DNA from: Siphonodentalium dalli
Lineage: Eukaryota > Mollusca > Scaphopoda > Gadilida > Siphonodentaliidae
Assembly (NCBI GenBank): GCA_032622095.1
Contig: CP136064.1
Coordinates: 135,541,129 to 135,605,128, forward strand
Direction of reading: 5' to 3'
DNA: 64,000 nucleotides
In this document: positions 12,832-22,218 of the stretch, in pieces
Layout: each line of letters opens with the position of its first letter
Position numbering within the stretch: position 1 is the stretch's first letter
Position numbers and translations under genes: made by a program
Notes under the pieces: generated by a model
Told to the model about the DNA's origin: nothing
Seen by the model: the letters and a program-made list of their open reading frames with translations, nothing else
The model's database searches: none

Positions 12832-14700
12832 TCATTTTTGAGCAATTACAATTCCGGGGGAGATAGGGGGCACATCATATACGCATGATCGGATCGGGCC
12901 CATATATGCAGGCATTATACCCTGATGGTACTTTAATTCTCCATAGGGCCCACGCCTAGCATGTGTGGTTTTCGCTGGCGAATGTTGAACAGAAAGAACA
13001 TGCAACATTCGTTCAACATTCGCGTGAAGTTGGCACAACATTCAACATTCAACATTCGTTCAACATTCGAATTTTCTTGTACATTTGTTTTTGAACGTGA
13101 ATGGATTGAGTGGGTCGTATATATAGAACCCGTATCAAAATTAGAGTATTCGATACTTCGATGCTCCTTTTTGAGCAATTTTAACATTCGATTTTTCTTG
13201 TACATAAATTGTTTTAATGTCAATGGATTTAGTGGGTCGTATACATAGCACTCTTATCAAAATGATTATTGGATACCTCGACGCTCATTTTTGAGCAATT
13301 TCAAATCACGCTCATTTTTGAGCAATTTCAATTCCGGGAGAGAGAGGGGGCACATCATATACGCATGATCTGATCCGGCCCATATATGCAGGTATTATAC
13401 CCTGATGGTAATTTAATTCTCCATAGGGCCCACGCCTAGCATGTGTGGTTTTCGCTGGCGAATGTTCAACAGAAAGAACATGCAACATTCGTTCAACATT
13501 CGCGTGAAGTTGGCACAACATTCAACATTCAACATTCGTTCAACATTCAAATTTTCTTGTACATTTGTTTTTGAACGTGAATGGATTGAGTGGGTCGTAT
13601 ATATAGCACCCCTATCAAAATTAGAGTATTCGATACTCCGATGCTCATTTTTGAGCAATTTTAACATTCGATTTTTCTTGTACATAAATTGTTTTAATGT
13701 GAATGGATTTAGTGGGTCGTATACATAGCACTCTTATCAAAATGATTATTGGATACCTCGACGCTCATTTTTGAGCAATTTCAAATCACGCTCATTTTTG
13801 AGCAATTTCAAATCTGGGGGAGAGAGGGGGCACATCATATACGCATGATCGGACCGGGCCCATATATGCAGGCATTATACTCCGATGGTACTTTAATTCT
13901 CCATAGGGCCCACGCCTAGCATGTGTGGTTTTCGCTGGCGAATGTTGAACAGAAAGAACATGCAACATTCGTTCAACATTCGCGTGAAGTTGGCACAACA
14001 TTCAACATTCAACATTCGTTCAACATTCGAATTTTCTTGTACATTTGTTTTTGAACGTGAATGGATTGAGTGGGTCGTATATATAGAACCCGTATCAAAA
14101 TTAGAGTATTCGATACTTCGATGGTCCTTTTTGAGCAATTTTAACATTCGATTTTTCTTGTACATAAATTGTTTTAATGTCAATGGATTTAGTGGGTCGT
14201 ATATATAGCACTCTTATCAAAATGATTATTGGATACCTCGACGCTCATTTTTGAGAAATTTCAAATCACGCTCATTTTTGAGCAATTTCAATTCCGGGAG
14301 AGAGAGGGGGCACATCATATACGCATGATCTGATCGGGCCCATATATGCAGGTATTATACCCTGATGGTACTTTAATTCTCCATAGGGCCCACGCCTAGC
14401 ATGTGTGGTTTTCGCTGGCGAATGTTGAACAGAAAGAACATGCAACATTCGTTCAACATTCGCGTAAAGTTGGCACAACATTCAACATTCAACATTCGTT
14501 CAACATTCAAATTTTCTTGTACATTTGTTTTTGAACGTGAATGGATTGAGTGGGTGGTATATATAGCACCCCTATCAAAATTAGAGTATTCGATACTTCG
14601 ATGCTCATTTTTGAGCAATTTTAACATTCGATTTTTCTTGTACATAAATTGTTTTAATGTCAATGGATTTAGTGGGTCGTATACATAGCACTCTTATCAA
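12832..14700 (+). repeat. 960-bp higher-order repeat in left arm
   Basis: Units alternate. Those at 12,961 and 13,921 share ATAGAACCCGTATC and TGCTCCTTTTT or TGGTCCTTTTT variants, while those at 13,441 and 14,401 share the variant ACATTCAAATTTTC. Each pair is 960 bases apart, so the local repeat is a dimer of two 480-bp unit types. Confidence 0.8.
13921..14400 (+). repeat. representative 480-bp foldback unit
   Basis: Internal anatomy of one unit. 13,963-14,029 is a run of (TT)CAACATTC microrepeats. 14,030-14,139 is half-unit A, starting TTTTCTTGTACATTTG, with GTGGGTCGTATATATAG. 14,150-14,259 is half-unit B, starting TTTTTCTTGTACATAAATTG, with the same GTGGGTCGTATATATAG core; in most units B carries ATACATAG there. 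14,243-14,290 holds tandem GCTCATTTTTGAGC hairpins. About 14,293-14,310 is a G-rich tract, then the imperfect palindrome CATCATATACGCATGATC and GGGCCC-type sites. Halves A and B are about 120 bases apart and clearly related, so the 480-bp unit grew from a shorter ancestral repeat. Confidence 0.8.
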
Positions 14701-15439
14701 AATGATTATTGGATATCTCGACGCTCATTTTTGAGCAATTTCAAATCACGCTCATTTTTGAGCAATTTCAATTCCGGGGGAGAGAGGGGGCACATCATAT
14801 ACGCATGATCGGATCGGGCCCATATATGCAGGCATTATACCCTGATGGTACTTTAATTCTCCATAGGGCCCACGCCTGCATGTGTGGTTTTCGCTGGCGA
14901 ATGTTCAACAGAAAGAACATGCAACATTCGTTCAACATTCGGGTGAAGTTGGCACAACATTCAACATTCAACATTCGTTCAACATTCGAATTTTCTTGTA
15001 CATTTGTTTTTGAACGTGAATGGATTGAGTGGGTCGTATATATAGCACCCCTATCAAATTTAGAGTATTCGATACTTCGATGCTCATTTTTGAGCAATTT
15101 TAACATTCGATTTTTCTTGTACATAAATTGTTTTAATGTGAATGGATTTAGTGGGTCGTATACATAGCACTCTTATCAAAATGATTATTGGATACCTCGA
15201 CGCTCATTTTTGAGCAATTTCAAATCACGCTCATTTTTTAGCAATTTCAATTCCGGGGGAGAGAGGGGGCACATCATATACGCATGATCGGATCGGGCCC
15301 ATATATGCAGGCATTATACCCCGATTGTACTTTAATTCTCCATAGGGCCAACTCCTAGCATGTGTGGTTTTCGCTGGCGAATGTTCAACAGAAAGAACAT
15401 GCAACATTCGTTCAACATTCGCGTGAAGTTGGCACAACA

Positions 15440-16169
15440 TTCAACATTCGTTCAACATTCGAATTTTCTTGTACATTTGTTTTTTAACGTGAATGGATTG
15501 AGTGGGTCGTATATATAGCACTCCTATCAAAATGAGTATTGGATACTTCGACGCTCATTTTTGAGCAATTTCAATTCCGGGGGAGAGAGGGGGCACATCA
15601 TATACGCATGATCGGATCGGGCCCATATATGCAGGGATTTACCCTGATGGTACTTTAATTCTCCATAGGGCCCAAGCCTAGCATGTGTGGTTTTCGCTGG
15701 CGAATGTTGAACAGAAAGTACATTCAACATTCGTTCAACATTCGTGTGAAGTTGGCACAACATTCAACATTCAACATTCGTTCAACATTTCTTGTATTGT
15801 ACATAAGTTTTTTCAACGTGAATGGATTAAGTGTGTCGTATATATAGCACCCCTATCAAAATTAGAGTATTCGATACTTCGATGCTCATTTTTCAACGTG
15901 AATGGATTTAGTGGGTCGTATATATAGCACTCCTATCAAAATGAGTATTGGATACTTCGATGCTCATTTTTGAGCAATTTTAACATTCGATTTTTCTTGT
16001 ACATAAATTGTTTTAACGTGAATGGATTTAGTGGGTCGTATATATAGCACTCCTATAGTATGAAAAGTATAGTATTCGATATATACTTCGATGCTCATTT
16101 TTGAGGAATTTTAATTCCGGGGGGGGGGGGTGACACATATATACGCATGATAGGATCGGGCCCATATAC
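15440..16169 (+). repeat. degenerate inner edge of left arm
   Basis: Here the regular 480-bp periodicity breaks into shorter, diverged pieces. Half-unit phrases GTGAATGGATTnAGTG and TATATAGCAC recur at about 15,490, 15,820, 15,900 and 16,017 with deletions, and the final G-rich tract is followed by GGGCCCATATA where similarity stops at about 16,169. Decayed edges with fresh centres are usual in arrays kept uniform by unequal exchange. Confidence 0.8.
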
Positions 16170-16834
16170 ATGACGTCATGACTGCCATTCCGAGATTCAA
16201 TGGTTACATGTATTACATTTTACTCTGGTTATCGCCCCATTCTCAAGTATCGAAATTGAACGAATATCTCTGACATCTCTTCTCGAAACGTGTGAAATAT
16301 CTCTGTCAAATATGTCACCTTTATTGCAAAAATGACCGATTTTATCATCAGATACCTCAATCAAACCAAGTGGTGATAAAAAAAAAGTCCGCCTATCTCA
16401 CAAATCCAACATAGGCCAATAGGCCCAATACGGATCCCGAAAGTCAAGTGTTTATGTTAACGAACAATGTATATAGGTCTTATAATTTTCCTCTCGATGC
16501 AATACCTATATATAACATTGTCGTACAAAACGACGTATTTTATCGCACCGGGTTATAGATGCGTAACCTTAAACAAAAAATTTGGTACAAACATAATCAT
16601 GTTTGATCACGAAATCTTTCACTCGTATCTATCACTACACCATACCGCATGATAGTTCAGATAAGTAAGCTATACACTGATATTGCGGAGTACTTAAGAC
16701 GAAAATAAAACATAATTATAAAGTACAAGTATTTTTGGCAGTATTGCTATTTAGTTAGCGAACGGGGATAATTTGAAGAGCAGAATAATGGGAACTATAT
16801 CTTTGGCCGGGGGGATGCGCGCAGTTATACTGCG

Positions 16835-17212
16835 TTAAACATTCTTTCCAATAATGTATTTGCTGAGGACAGTCGCTTGTGTTGACAACCCTCCCTCCCT
16901 CCCTGTTTTTGTTTTGTTTTGGGACATATATACGCGTTCGATTGGCGTCTCCCCCTTTTGGCTTACATCTGTATAGGCGGTTATTGTGCCTAAAAAAATT
17001 GGCACCCACTTGTTTGTATTGGTTACTACTACATTTATTGTATCGGCTTCCTGTAAATAATTATGATTTTCTGAACAGGTAGCTATAAACGCATTCCAGT
17101 TGTTGTCTTTCACTGTAACCCTGTGGGATAAATGTCCATAATTGCCTATATAGACTAGATCACTTTCATTGAGGTATATATAGGACCCCTGGATATATGT
17201 TTTTACCATCAA
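16835..17212 (-). CDS. hypothetical 125-aa frame in foldback core
   Basis: A minus-strand frame of 125 codons starts MMVKTYIQGS. It has balanced, protein-like composition (several N, W, Y and aromatic residues, for example NNWNAF and NKWVPIFLG) for its first ~85 residues, then a basic tail coming from a CCCTCC-rich stretch. I recognise no domain, no signal peptide and no membrane segment. An overlapping minus-strand frame (16,755-17,009) is probably a shadow. It could be a captured exon, a decayed element gene or chance. It is one of the few frames in the core not made of repeats. Confidence 0.22.
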   Translation of the reverse strand: MMVKTYIQGSYIYLNESDLVYIGNYGHLSHRVTVKDNNWNAFIATCSENHNYLQEADTINVVVTNTNKWVPIFLGTITAYTDVSQKGETPIERVYMSQNKTKTGREGGLSTQATVLSKYIIGKNV

Positions 17213-17312
17213 TTCAGCAGGAAGTTTGAATGGTATGCGGCTGATACGCGGACCCTGGCTCTTACGGACCCTGTCTGATACGGACCATGCAGTTAATTGT
17301 TTTGGTAGTTTG

Positions 17313-18080
17313 ATTTCTCAATGAACATGGCATGTCACTGACTCACATCTTATAATGGATATAGTATCAATGATTTATAATAATTCATATATACCGGTAT
17401 AAGGGGTAGGGGTTGTAGCAACTGATTTATATTAATTCATATAGACCGATATTCCTTATTGTAAGGGATAGGGGTGGTAGTCTCTGGTGTATAATAATTA
17501 ATATATATACCGGTATTACTTATTATAAGCTAGGGGTAGTGGTGGTACCACTGAGTTATAATAATTTATTTAAACCGGCATTACTTATTATGAGGGGTAT
17601 AGGGGTGGTAAAAAAATTCTCAATGAACATGGCATGTCACTGACTCACATCTTATAATGGATATAGTATCAATGATTTATAATAATTCATATATACCGGT
17701 ATAAGGGGTAGGGGTTGTAGCAACTGATTTATATTAATTCATATATTCCGGTATTACTTATTATAAGGAACATGCAGAATGCACTCTACCGTGGTAGCCT
17801 ATGATTTATAATAATTTATATATACCGGTATTCCATATTATAAGGGGTATAGAGGTGGTATATAGGCTCAGATTTATAATAATTCATATAAACCTGTATT
17901 ACTTATTATGGGGGGTATAGGGATGGTAACCTATGATAATAATTCAAAGATACCGCACTCCATATTATAGGGTATAGGTGGTATAGCCTATGATTTATAA
18001 TAATTCATATATTCCGGTATTCCTTATTATAAGGGGTAGGGGTAGTAGTCTCTGATTTATAATAACTTCTGTATACCTGT
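17313..18080. repeat. ~62-bp minisatellite with CCGGTAT cores
   Basis: About 11 copies of GATTTATAATAATTCATATA followed by TACCGGTATT, CCTTATTATAAGG and GGTAGGGGTGGTAG variants. A larger segment (17,313-17,440, containing CTCAATGAACATGGCATGTC) recurs at about 17,610-17,748, so the array also carries a ~297-bp secondary duplication. Confidence 0.85.
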
Positions 18081-18514
18081 ATTTACATGCATGGTATTCA
18101 CATATATGGCAATTGGTTGCACGATATAACATTTATTTGTAGCGCCTATTATATAGTATATTATATAACTATATATGTACTATATATATACACGTGTACA
18201 TATATTCGCGCTACCATCGCGCATATACATAATTTGTACTGTATATTGGTATATATGTATAATATACCGGTATATATAGGCCTCTATATCTACGGATGAC
18301 CATTTTGTGACGGTAACCGGTGGTGCACCTTTAAATAAATCGACCGATGCATTAGATTCGACGCGATGAAGATGCGTCCGTCTGAAACAAAATTGACCGC
18401 AGTCGCATCACCGACGGATTTAATACAATTAGATTCGAGTCGACAAAAATCCGTCGTTTGGAACGGGCCTAACGGACCCCGTAAAATCATGCTTGAATTT
18501 TTACTTTCCAGTTA
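18081..18514. other. AT-rich stretch, no gene
   Basis: 18,115-18,290 is dominated by TATATA-type alternation including the palindrome TATACACGTGTACATATA. 18,300-18,510 is mixed sequence containing ATTAGATTCGA twice. Nothing coding is recognised. Confidence 0.5.
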
Positions 18515-18539
18515 TCTCATATATATTTTGAAGACCTCT

Positions 18540-18550
18540 GTTTGTTTGTT

Positions 18551-18590
<40 letters not shown>

Positions 18591-18591
18591 A
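18540..18591 (+). repeat. TTTG/TCTG microsatellite
   Basis: Runs of TTTG change to TCTG (about 9 repeats) just inside the 5' end of Helitron-like element 1. The same position in elements 2 and 3 carries TCTG/TGTG repeats, so the microsatellite is part of the family. Confidence 0.9.
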
Positions 18592-18667
18592 TTTATACAA
18601 ATCTACGATTCTCGACCGATCGGGACGAAACTTGGTACGTGTGTCTAGTTTGACCAGGCGGTGAACG

Positions 18668-19005
18668 TTGTCTTATTGGCGAGCCCGTGTGGCGCCCGCT
18701 TCGCGCATGCGCAGACGAGATCTCGGAAACGGGTGGAGCTATCGACTTGAAATTTGCTATGTGAATGTATCTTGCCCCGGATACGAATTTTATCGGGTCG
18801 CCGAGCCCGTGCGACACCAGCTTCGCGCATGCGCAGACGAGATATCGGAAACGGGTGGAGCTATCGACTTGAAATTTGCAATGTGAATGTATCTTGCCCC
18901 GGATACGAATTTTATCGGGTCGCCGAGCCCGTGCGACGCCAGCTTCGCGCATGCGCAGACCAGATCTCGGAAACGGGTAGAGCTATCGACTTGAAATTTA
19001 GTTTT
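18668..19005 (+). repeat. ~126-bp tandem repeat inside Helitron 1
   Basis: Three successive copies of the segment containing CGCGCATGCGCAGACGAGAT, CTCGGAAACGGGTGGAGC and TATCGACTTGAAATTTG. The last is partial and runs into the terminal hairpin. Overlapping open frames on both strands arise from the repeat. Confidence 0.85.
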
Positions 19006-19040
19006 TGAATAGCCCGGACAACGTCGGGCTCATCGGCTAG

Positions 19041-19839
19041 TCTATTATATATTTTGGAAGATCTGTCTGTGTGTGTGTGGTTGTCTGTCTGTGTGTGTGT
19101 TCGCGATGAACTCGAAAACGGCCGACCCGATTTCGATTAAACTTCGTATGTGAGGATACTATCGGTCGGGAAGTGGCATAGGCATATTAATTTTCAGATC
19201 CGATGTCATCTTTTCACGTGCCGAGGTCAAATCTGTTTTTACGCTGTGTTACGGGACTTTCATTTGAGTTCGGTGCTTACAAATCGATTCGAAACAGCGC
19301 GAATAACAAAAAGCCAGTCATAATAATGACACTGTGAGAATCTTTCGTGTTTCCTCTTTCCAACGATATATAATGTGTATGTATCCGTTTTAGTTATCTG
19401 CCTCAATTATCAAGAAGAAGTGGTACTATCTTCCATCAGGATAAAAACAATGCGTAACTTCTATGACGCCGTTAGAGGTCATAACGTTAAATCACGTTAA
19501 CGCTTAACCGGCCGATGCATTTGACTGTTTCAGACGTCTTGGCGATATCTCGGACACCGATGGTAATTTATCTTTACGTTGAAAATTGATCCAAATGAGC
19601 GTGTGTATATGAGGCGCGTTTATATACTTGAGTGGAAATCAAATCGGGTTAAACTGGCGGATTTTTACGGACGAAATTTGATGCATAGGGTATCTCGGTA
19701 TCCGCTGGGCCGATTTCCCGGTATCCGTTGTGCCGATTTCCACCATTTTTGGGGTGTTGGTGTTTGACCCCACCTGACCTTGACCTTCAAAATGGTCAAT
19801 TCAAGGTCAAAGCCCGGACGAAGTCGGGTCACCTTCTAG
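19041..19839 (+). mobile_element. non-autonomous Helitron-like element 2 (799 bp)
   Basis: Starts TCTATTATATATTTTG and ends with hairpin CCCGGAC-GAA-GTCGGG (19,813-19,828), a 7-base spacer and CTAG (19,836-19,839) followed by T. It is closely similar to element 3 (51,369-52,329) over the long internal segment that includes CACGTGCCGAGGTCAAATCTG and AAACAGCGCGAATAA. Element 1 sits exactly at its 5' end: the T after element 1's CTAG is the first T of element 2. No coding capacity is seen. Confidence 0.82.
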
Positions 19840-20250
19840 TAAATTATATTTATGACTTCAAATTGGACATATAATTATGATTTCTTATCACAAGGTAATA
19901 ACTCTAAGCATTTCGGTGATGTTCTGGCTTTATAAGACAGTTATCGTGTGCATGCCTTATCGGTAATCAAATGTTTGTATAAGCACGCGCGTGTGATCCC
20001 TTCATATATATCGTTGTATAAACAGACACGCGGTGATGAATGGTCAGTGATTGGTATCAGCATGAATCCACTGAGTTTGAGTTGTTGTGAAAACATGTTT
20101 TGTGTAAATATACAACTGGTAAATATTCAACTGATTTGTTGTTGACTGATTTGTTGCGGAGCTCATAAGAAACAGTCAGAATCTGATAGCAGAAGTGCAA
20201 TACCACAGCATAAGTGGTGAAATGGGTTAATAAATACATTTCAATTAAAG
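19840..20250. other. no feature recognised
   Basis: Sequence between Helitron 2 and the foldback MITE. Contains short frames only. Nothing recognisable. Confidence 0.4.
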
Positions 20251-20726
20251 GTACTCAATCCGATAAAACTCCTCTCAATTACTATTTCAATGGCTTCGGG
20301 GGTCAAAAATATTTGCTTCGAGTCGAGGAAGTCACCCATCAAAGCTCAGATTTGTTAGATATCGATTTTAGAAATCTATTATTTTTCATTATCGGGAATA
20401 CTTTCTGGCCCAGAACTCAGTCAAAATTGCGTTATTATTACCACTTGATTTTAGAGTTATCCATCCTTGTCTGTTTGAATGGTGTTTTGGTGTACACATC
20501 TCGAGCAGGATACGAAATTGACGGCAATTATTAATACTCATCTCGAGAACATAACAAATTTCAAAAATCAATATCTAATAACTCTCAGCTTTGTTTGATG
20601 GGTTCCTCGACTCGAATCAAATATTTTTTACCCCCAAAGCCAAAGAAATAGTAATATAGGATCCTCTGATCGGATTGTTGTTGTTGGAATCTGTTGAGAT
20701 GGGGACCCTCTGTTCGGATTGAGTAC
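20251..20726. mobile_element. foldback MITE with ~140-bp inverted arms
   Basis: The left arm (GTACTCAATCCGAT..., GGCTTCGGGGGTCAAAAATA, CGAGTCGAGGAAG) pairs with a right arm (CTCGACTCGAATCAAATATT, CCCCCAAAGCC, ...ATCGGATTG, and a terminal CGGATTGAGTAC). Arms are about 85% alike by eye and enclose about 130 bases. The extreme ends form the inverted pair GTACTCAATCCGA / TCGGATTGAGTAC with one mismatch. Flanks read TTAAAG and GTTTAA, so a clean target duplication is not evident. No coding capacity. Confidence 0.7.
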
Positions 20727-20987
20727 GTTTAAGATGAACGTGCAGAGCTCCAAAAAGTATTATACAGCAACGAGAACAACAAGAACGTGAACTTCTCGCA
20801 GACAGACGGAGAGAGAAAAAATAATCAATGTCTAGATCATATCCGTCATCATTTTCATCGTGTCTTGTACTGTAACATGCATGACCACATTCAAAATTTC
20901 ACAAATAGGTTGTAGGCGGAAGGCGTGTCGCCCCTTCCAAATCCTCCCTGCATGGCCCCTAACCCCCAATAAACAAGAGCTACGCTG
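20727..20987. other. no gene seen
   Basis: Short spacer between two repeat elements. A 103-codon minus-strand frame at 20,832-21,143 overlaps the following tandem repeat and is not supported as coding. Confidence 0.4.
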
Positions 20988-21910
20988 GGCGTGAAAAATA
21001 CGCCCTCTCTGGAGGAAAAAGGGGCATAACTCTGGTAAAAATTGGTGGACGGAACTCAAATTTGAACTTGACCTGTGTTTTGGTGGGAGAAAGTAATATA
21101 CCAAATTATCATTGAATCCGATAAGCTCTAGTAAAGTTATCATCCGGACAACAAATTTCAGGGATTTTCTAAGTCAAATTACGTCAAATAAGGGGCATAA
21201 CTCCGGTGAAAATTGGCGGACGGAACCAAAATTCGAACTTGAGCTGTCTTTTCGCCTAATAAACCCACATACCAAATTTGATTGAAATCGGTTCACTCTA
21301 ACTAAAGTTATCAACCGGACAACAAATTTCAGGGATTTTCTAAGTCAAATTACGTCAAAAAAGGGGCCATAACTCTCGCAAAAATTATCGGATTAAAACG
21401 AAATTCGGACTTGAGCTGTATTTCGATATATGTAATCCACAAAAAACGGGTTTTGCGTATAAACATTCCAAAATCAGGTTATCATCCGGAAACCAAAAAA
21501 CAAAAGAAAAACTGAATTTTCTGAGTCGAAAAAGGGGCATAACTCTGCCAACAATGGTCGGACAGAACCCAAGTTCGAACTTGACCTGTGTTTTGGTAGG
21601 AGAAAGTAATATACCAAATTTGGATTCATTCTGATAAACTATACTCAAGTTATCATCCGGACAACAAATTTCAAGGATTTTCTAAGTCAAAAAACGTCAA
21701 ATAAGGGGCATAACTCCGGTGAAAATTGGCGGGCGGAACCCAAATTCGAACTTGAACTTACTTTTCGGCTAATAAACACACATTCCAAATTTCACTAAAT
21801 TTGGTTCACTCTAACTAAAGTTATCATCCGGAAACCAGGTTAACGGACGCCCGGACGCCCGGATGGACAGACCAATACTATAATACGGCCGTTTTTCAAA
21901 CGGGCGTATA
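20988..21910. mobile_element. non-coding element with ~170-bp tandem repeats
   Basis: Five units start AAGGGGCATAACTC(T/C) at about 21,027, 21,190, 21,360, 21,530 and 21,703. Each continues with AAAATTGGcGGACGGAACC, GAACTTGA and AAAGTTATCATCCGGA. The block begins at GGGCGTGAAAAATACGCCC and ends at CGGCCGTTTTTCAAACGGGCG, both short stem-loops. Elements with this GGGCATAACTC wording are widespread in mollusc genomes by my recollection. It has no coding potential. Confidence 0.75.
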
Positions 21911-22218
21911 ATAATGACTGGCATAATTTATTTTTATTTCCACAATGTCTAACTGTACTTCATGTGGATATATCAGTCGGATTTTCAGGAGGTCATTGGC
22001 TGAACGTTCCAGTATTATGTCTATGTGATTATAAATCGACAATTTTGTAATTTCATTTATAATTCCGGTGGTGATCTGAAGCAGGTTTCTGAGGGGAAGA
22101 TGCGTTGAAAATAGGAGATGAAAACGAGGGAGACGACCGGGAAGTTGATGTTCTTGTGGATAGACTACTCGTCAATGAGGATTACTGACAATAGATTGTT
22201 GAAAGAAGGCACCAAGCT
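21911..22218. other. inner flank of right arm with a short acidic frame
   Basis: A short plus-strand frame (about 22,097-22,191) encodes an acidic stretch, GDENEGDDREVDVLVDRLL, ending in TGA 27 bases before the right array begins. It has coding-like composition but no ATG and no identifiable domain. It could be a terminal exon remnant. I do not call a gene. Confidence 0.25.

Larger units (their letters stand above)
5302..16169 (+). repeat. left arm: ~480-bp tandem array, about 22 units
   Basis: The landmark GTGTGGTTTTCGCTGGCGAA occurs at about 5,774, 6,281, 6,761, 7,237, 7,737 and onward to 15,685, giving 22 landmark copies plus a partial first unit. Spacing is mostly 470-490 bases, settling at exactly 480 between 12,962 and 14,402. 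Each unit contains CAACATTC microrepeats, two related ~120-bp half-units, GCTCATTTTTGAGC hairpins, a G-rich GGGGGAGAGAG tract and GGGCCCATATATGCAGG. Open frames of about 95 codons appear on both strands in many units because the units are nearly identical. They are not independently supported as genes. Confidence 0.95.
18515..19040 (+). mobile_element. non-autonomous Helitron-like element 1 (526 bp)
   Basis: Begins TCTCATATATATTTTG after a host A (18,514) and ends with the stem-loop CCCGGAC-AAC-GTCGGG (19,013-19,028), an 8-base spacer and CTAG (19,037-19,040), followed by T. This is the 5'-TC...hairpin...CTRR-3' structure, inserted between A and T, of Helitrons. The body holds a TTTG/TCTG microsatellite (18,540-18,590) and about 2.7 copies of a ~126-bp tandem repeat (AGACGAGATCTCGGAAACGG). 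No Rep-helicase coding sequence is present, so any movement would depend on another element. Confidence 0.8.
16170..22218. other. core (loop) of the giant foldback element
   Basis: The 6,049 bases between the two inverted arrays are unrelated to the arrays. They contain a hypothetical frame (16,835-17,212), a minisatellite, two nested Helitron-like elements, a foldback MITE and a ~170-bp tandem-repeat element. I find no DDE transposase motif set or zinc-finger motif. The core may have lost its transposase or may be a captured genomic segment. Confidence 0.7.

Noticed and set aside
16121-16130. Poly-G run at the inner edge of the left arm as a special junction signal
   Set aside because: It is a lengthened version of the GGGGGAGAGAG tract found in every unit.
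5302-16169. CRISPR-like or other repeat-spacer array
   Set aside because: Units are contiguous ~480-bp tandem repeats without unique spacers, in a eukaryotic context.
18593-18952. 119-codon minus-strand frame with repeated KIRIRGKIHSH
   Set aside because: Produced by the ~126-bp tandem repeat inside Helitron-like element 1.
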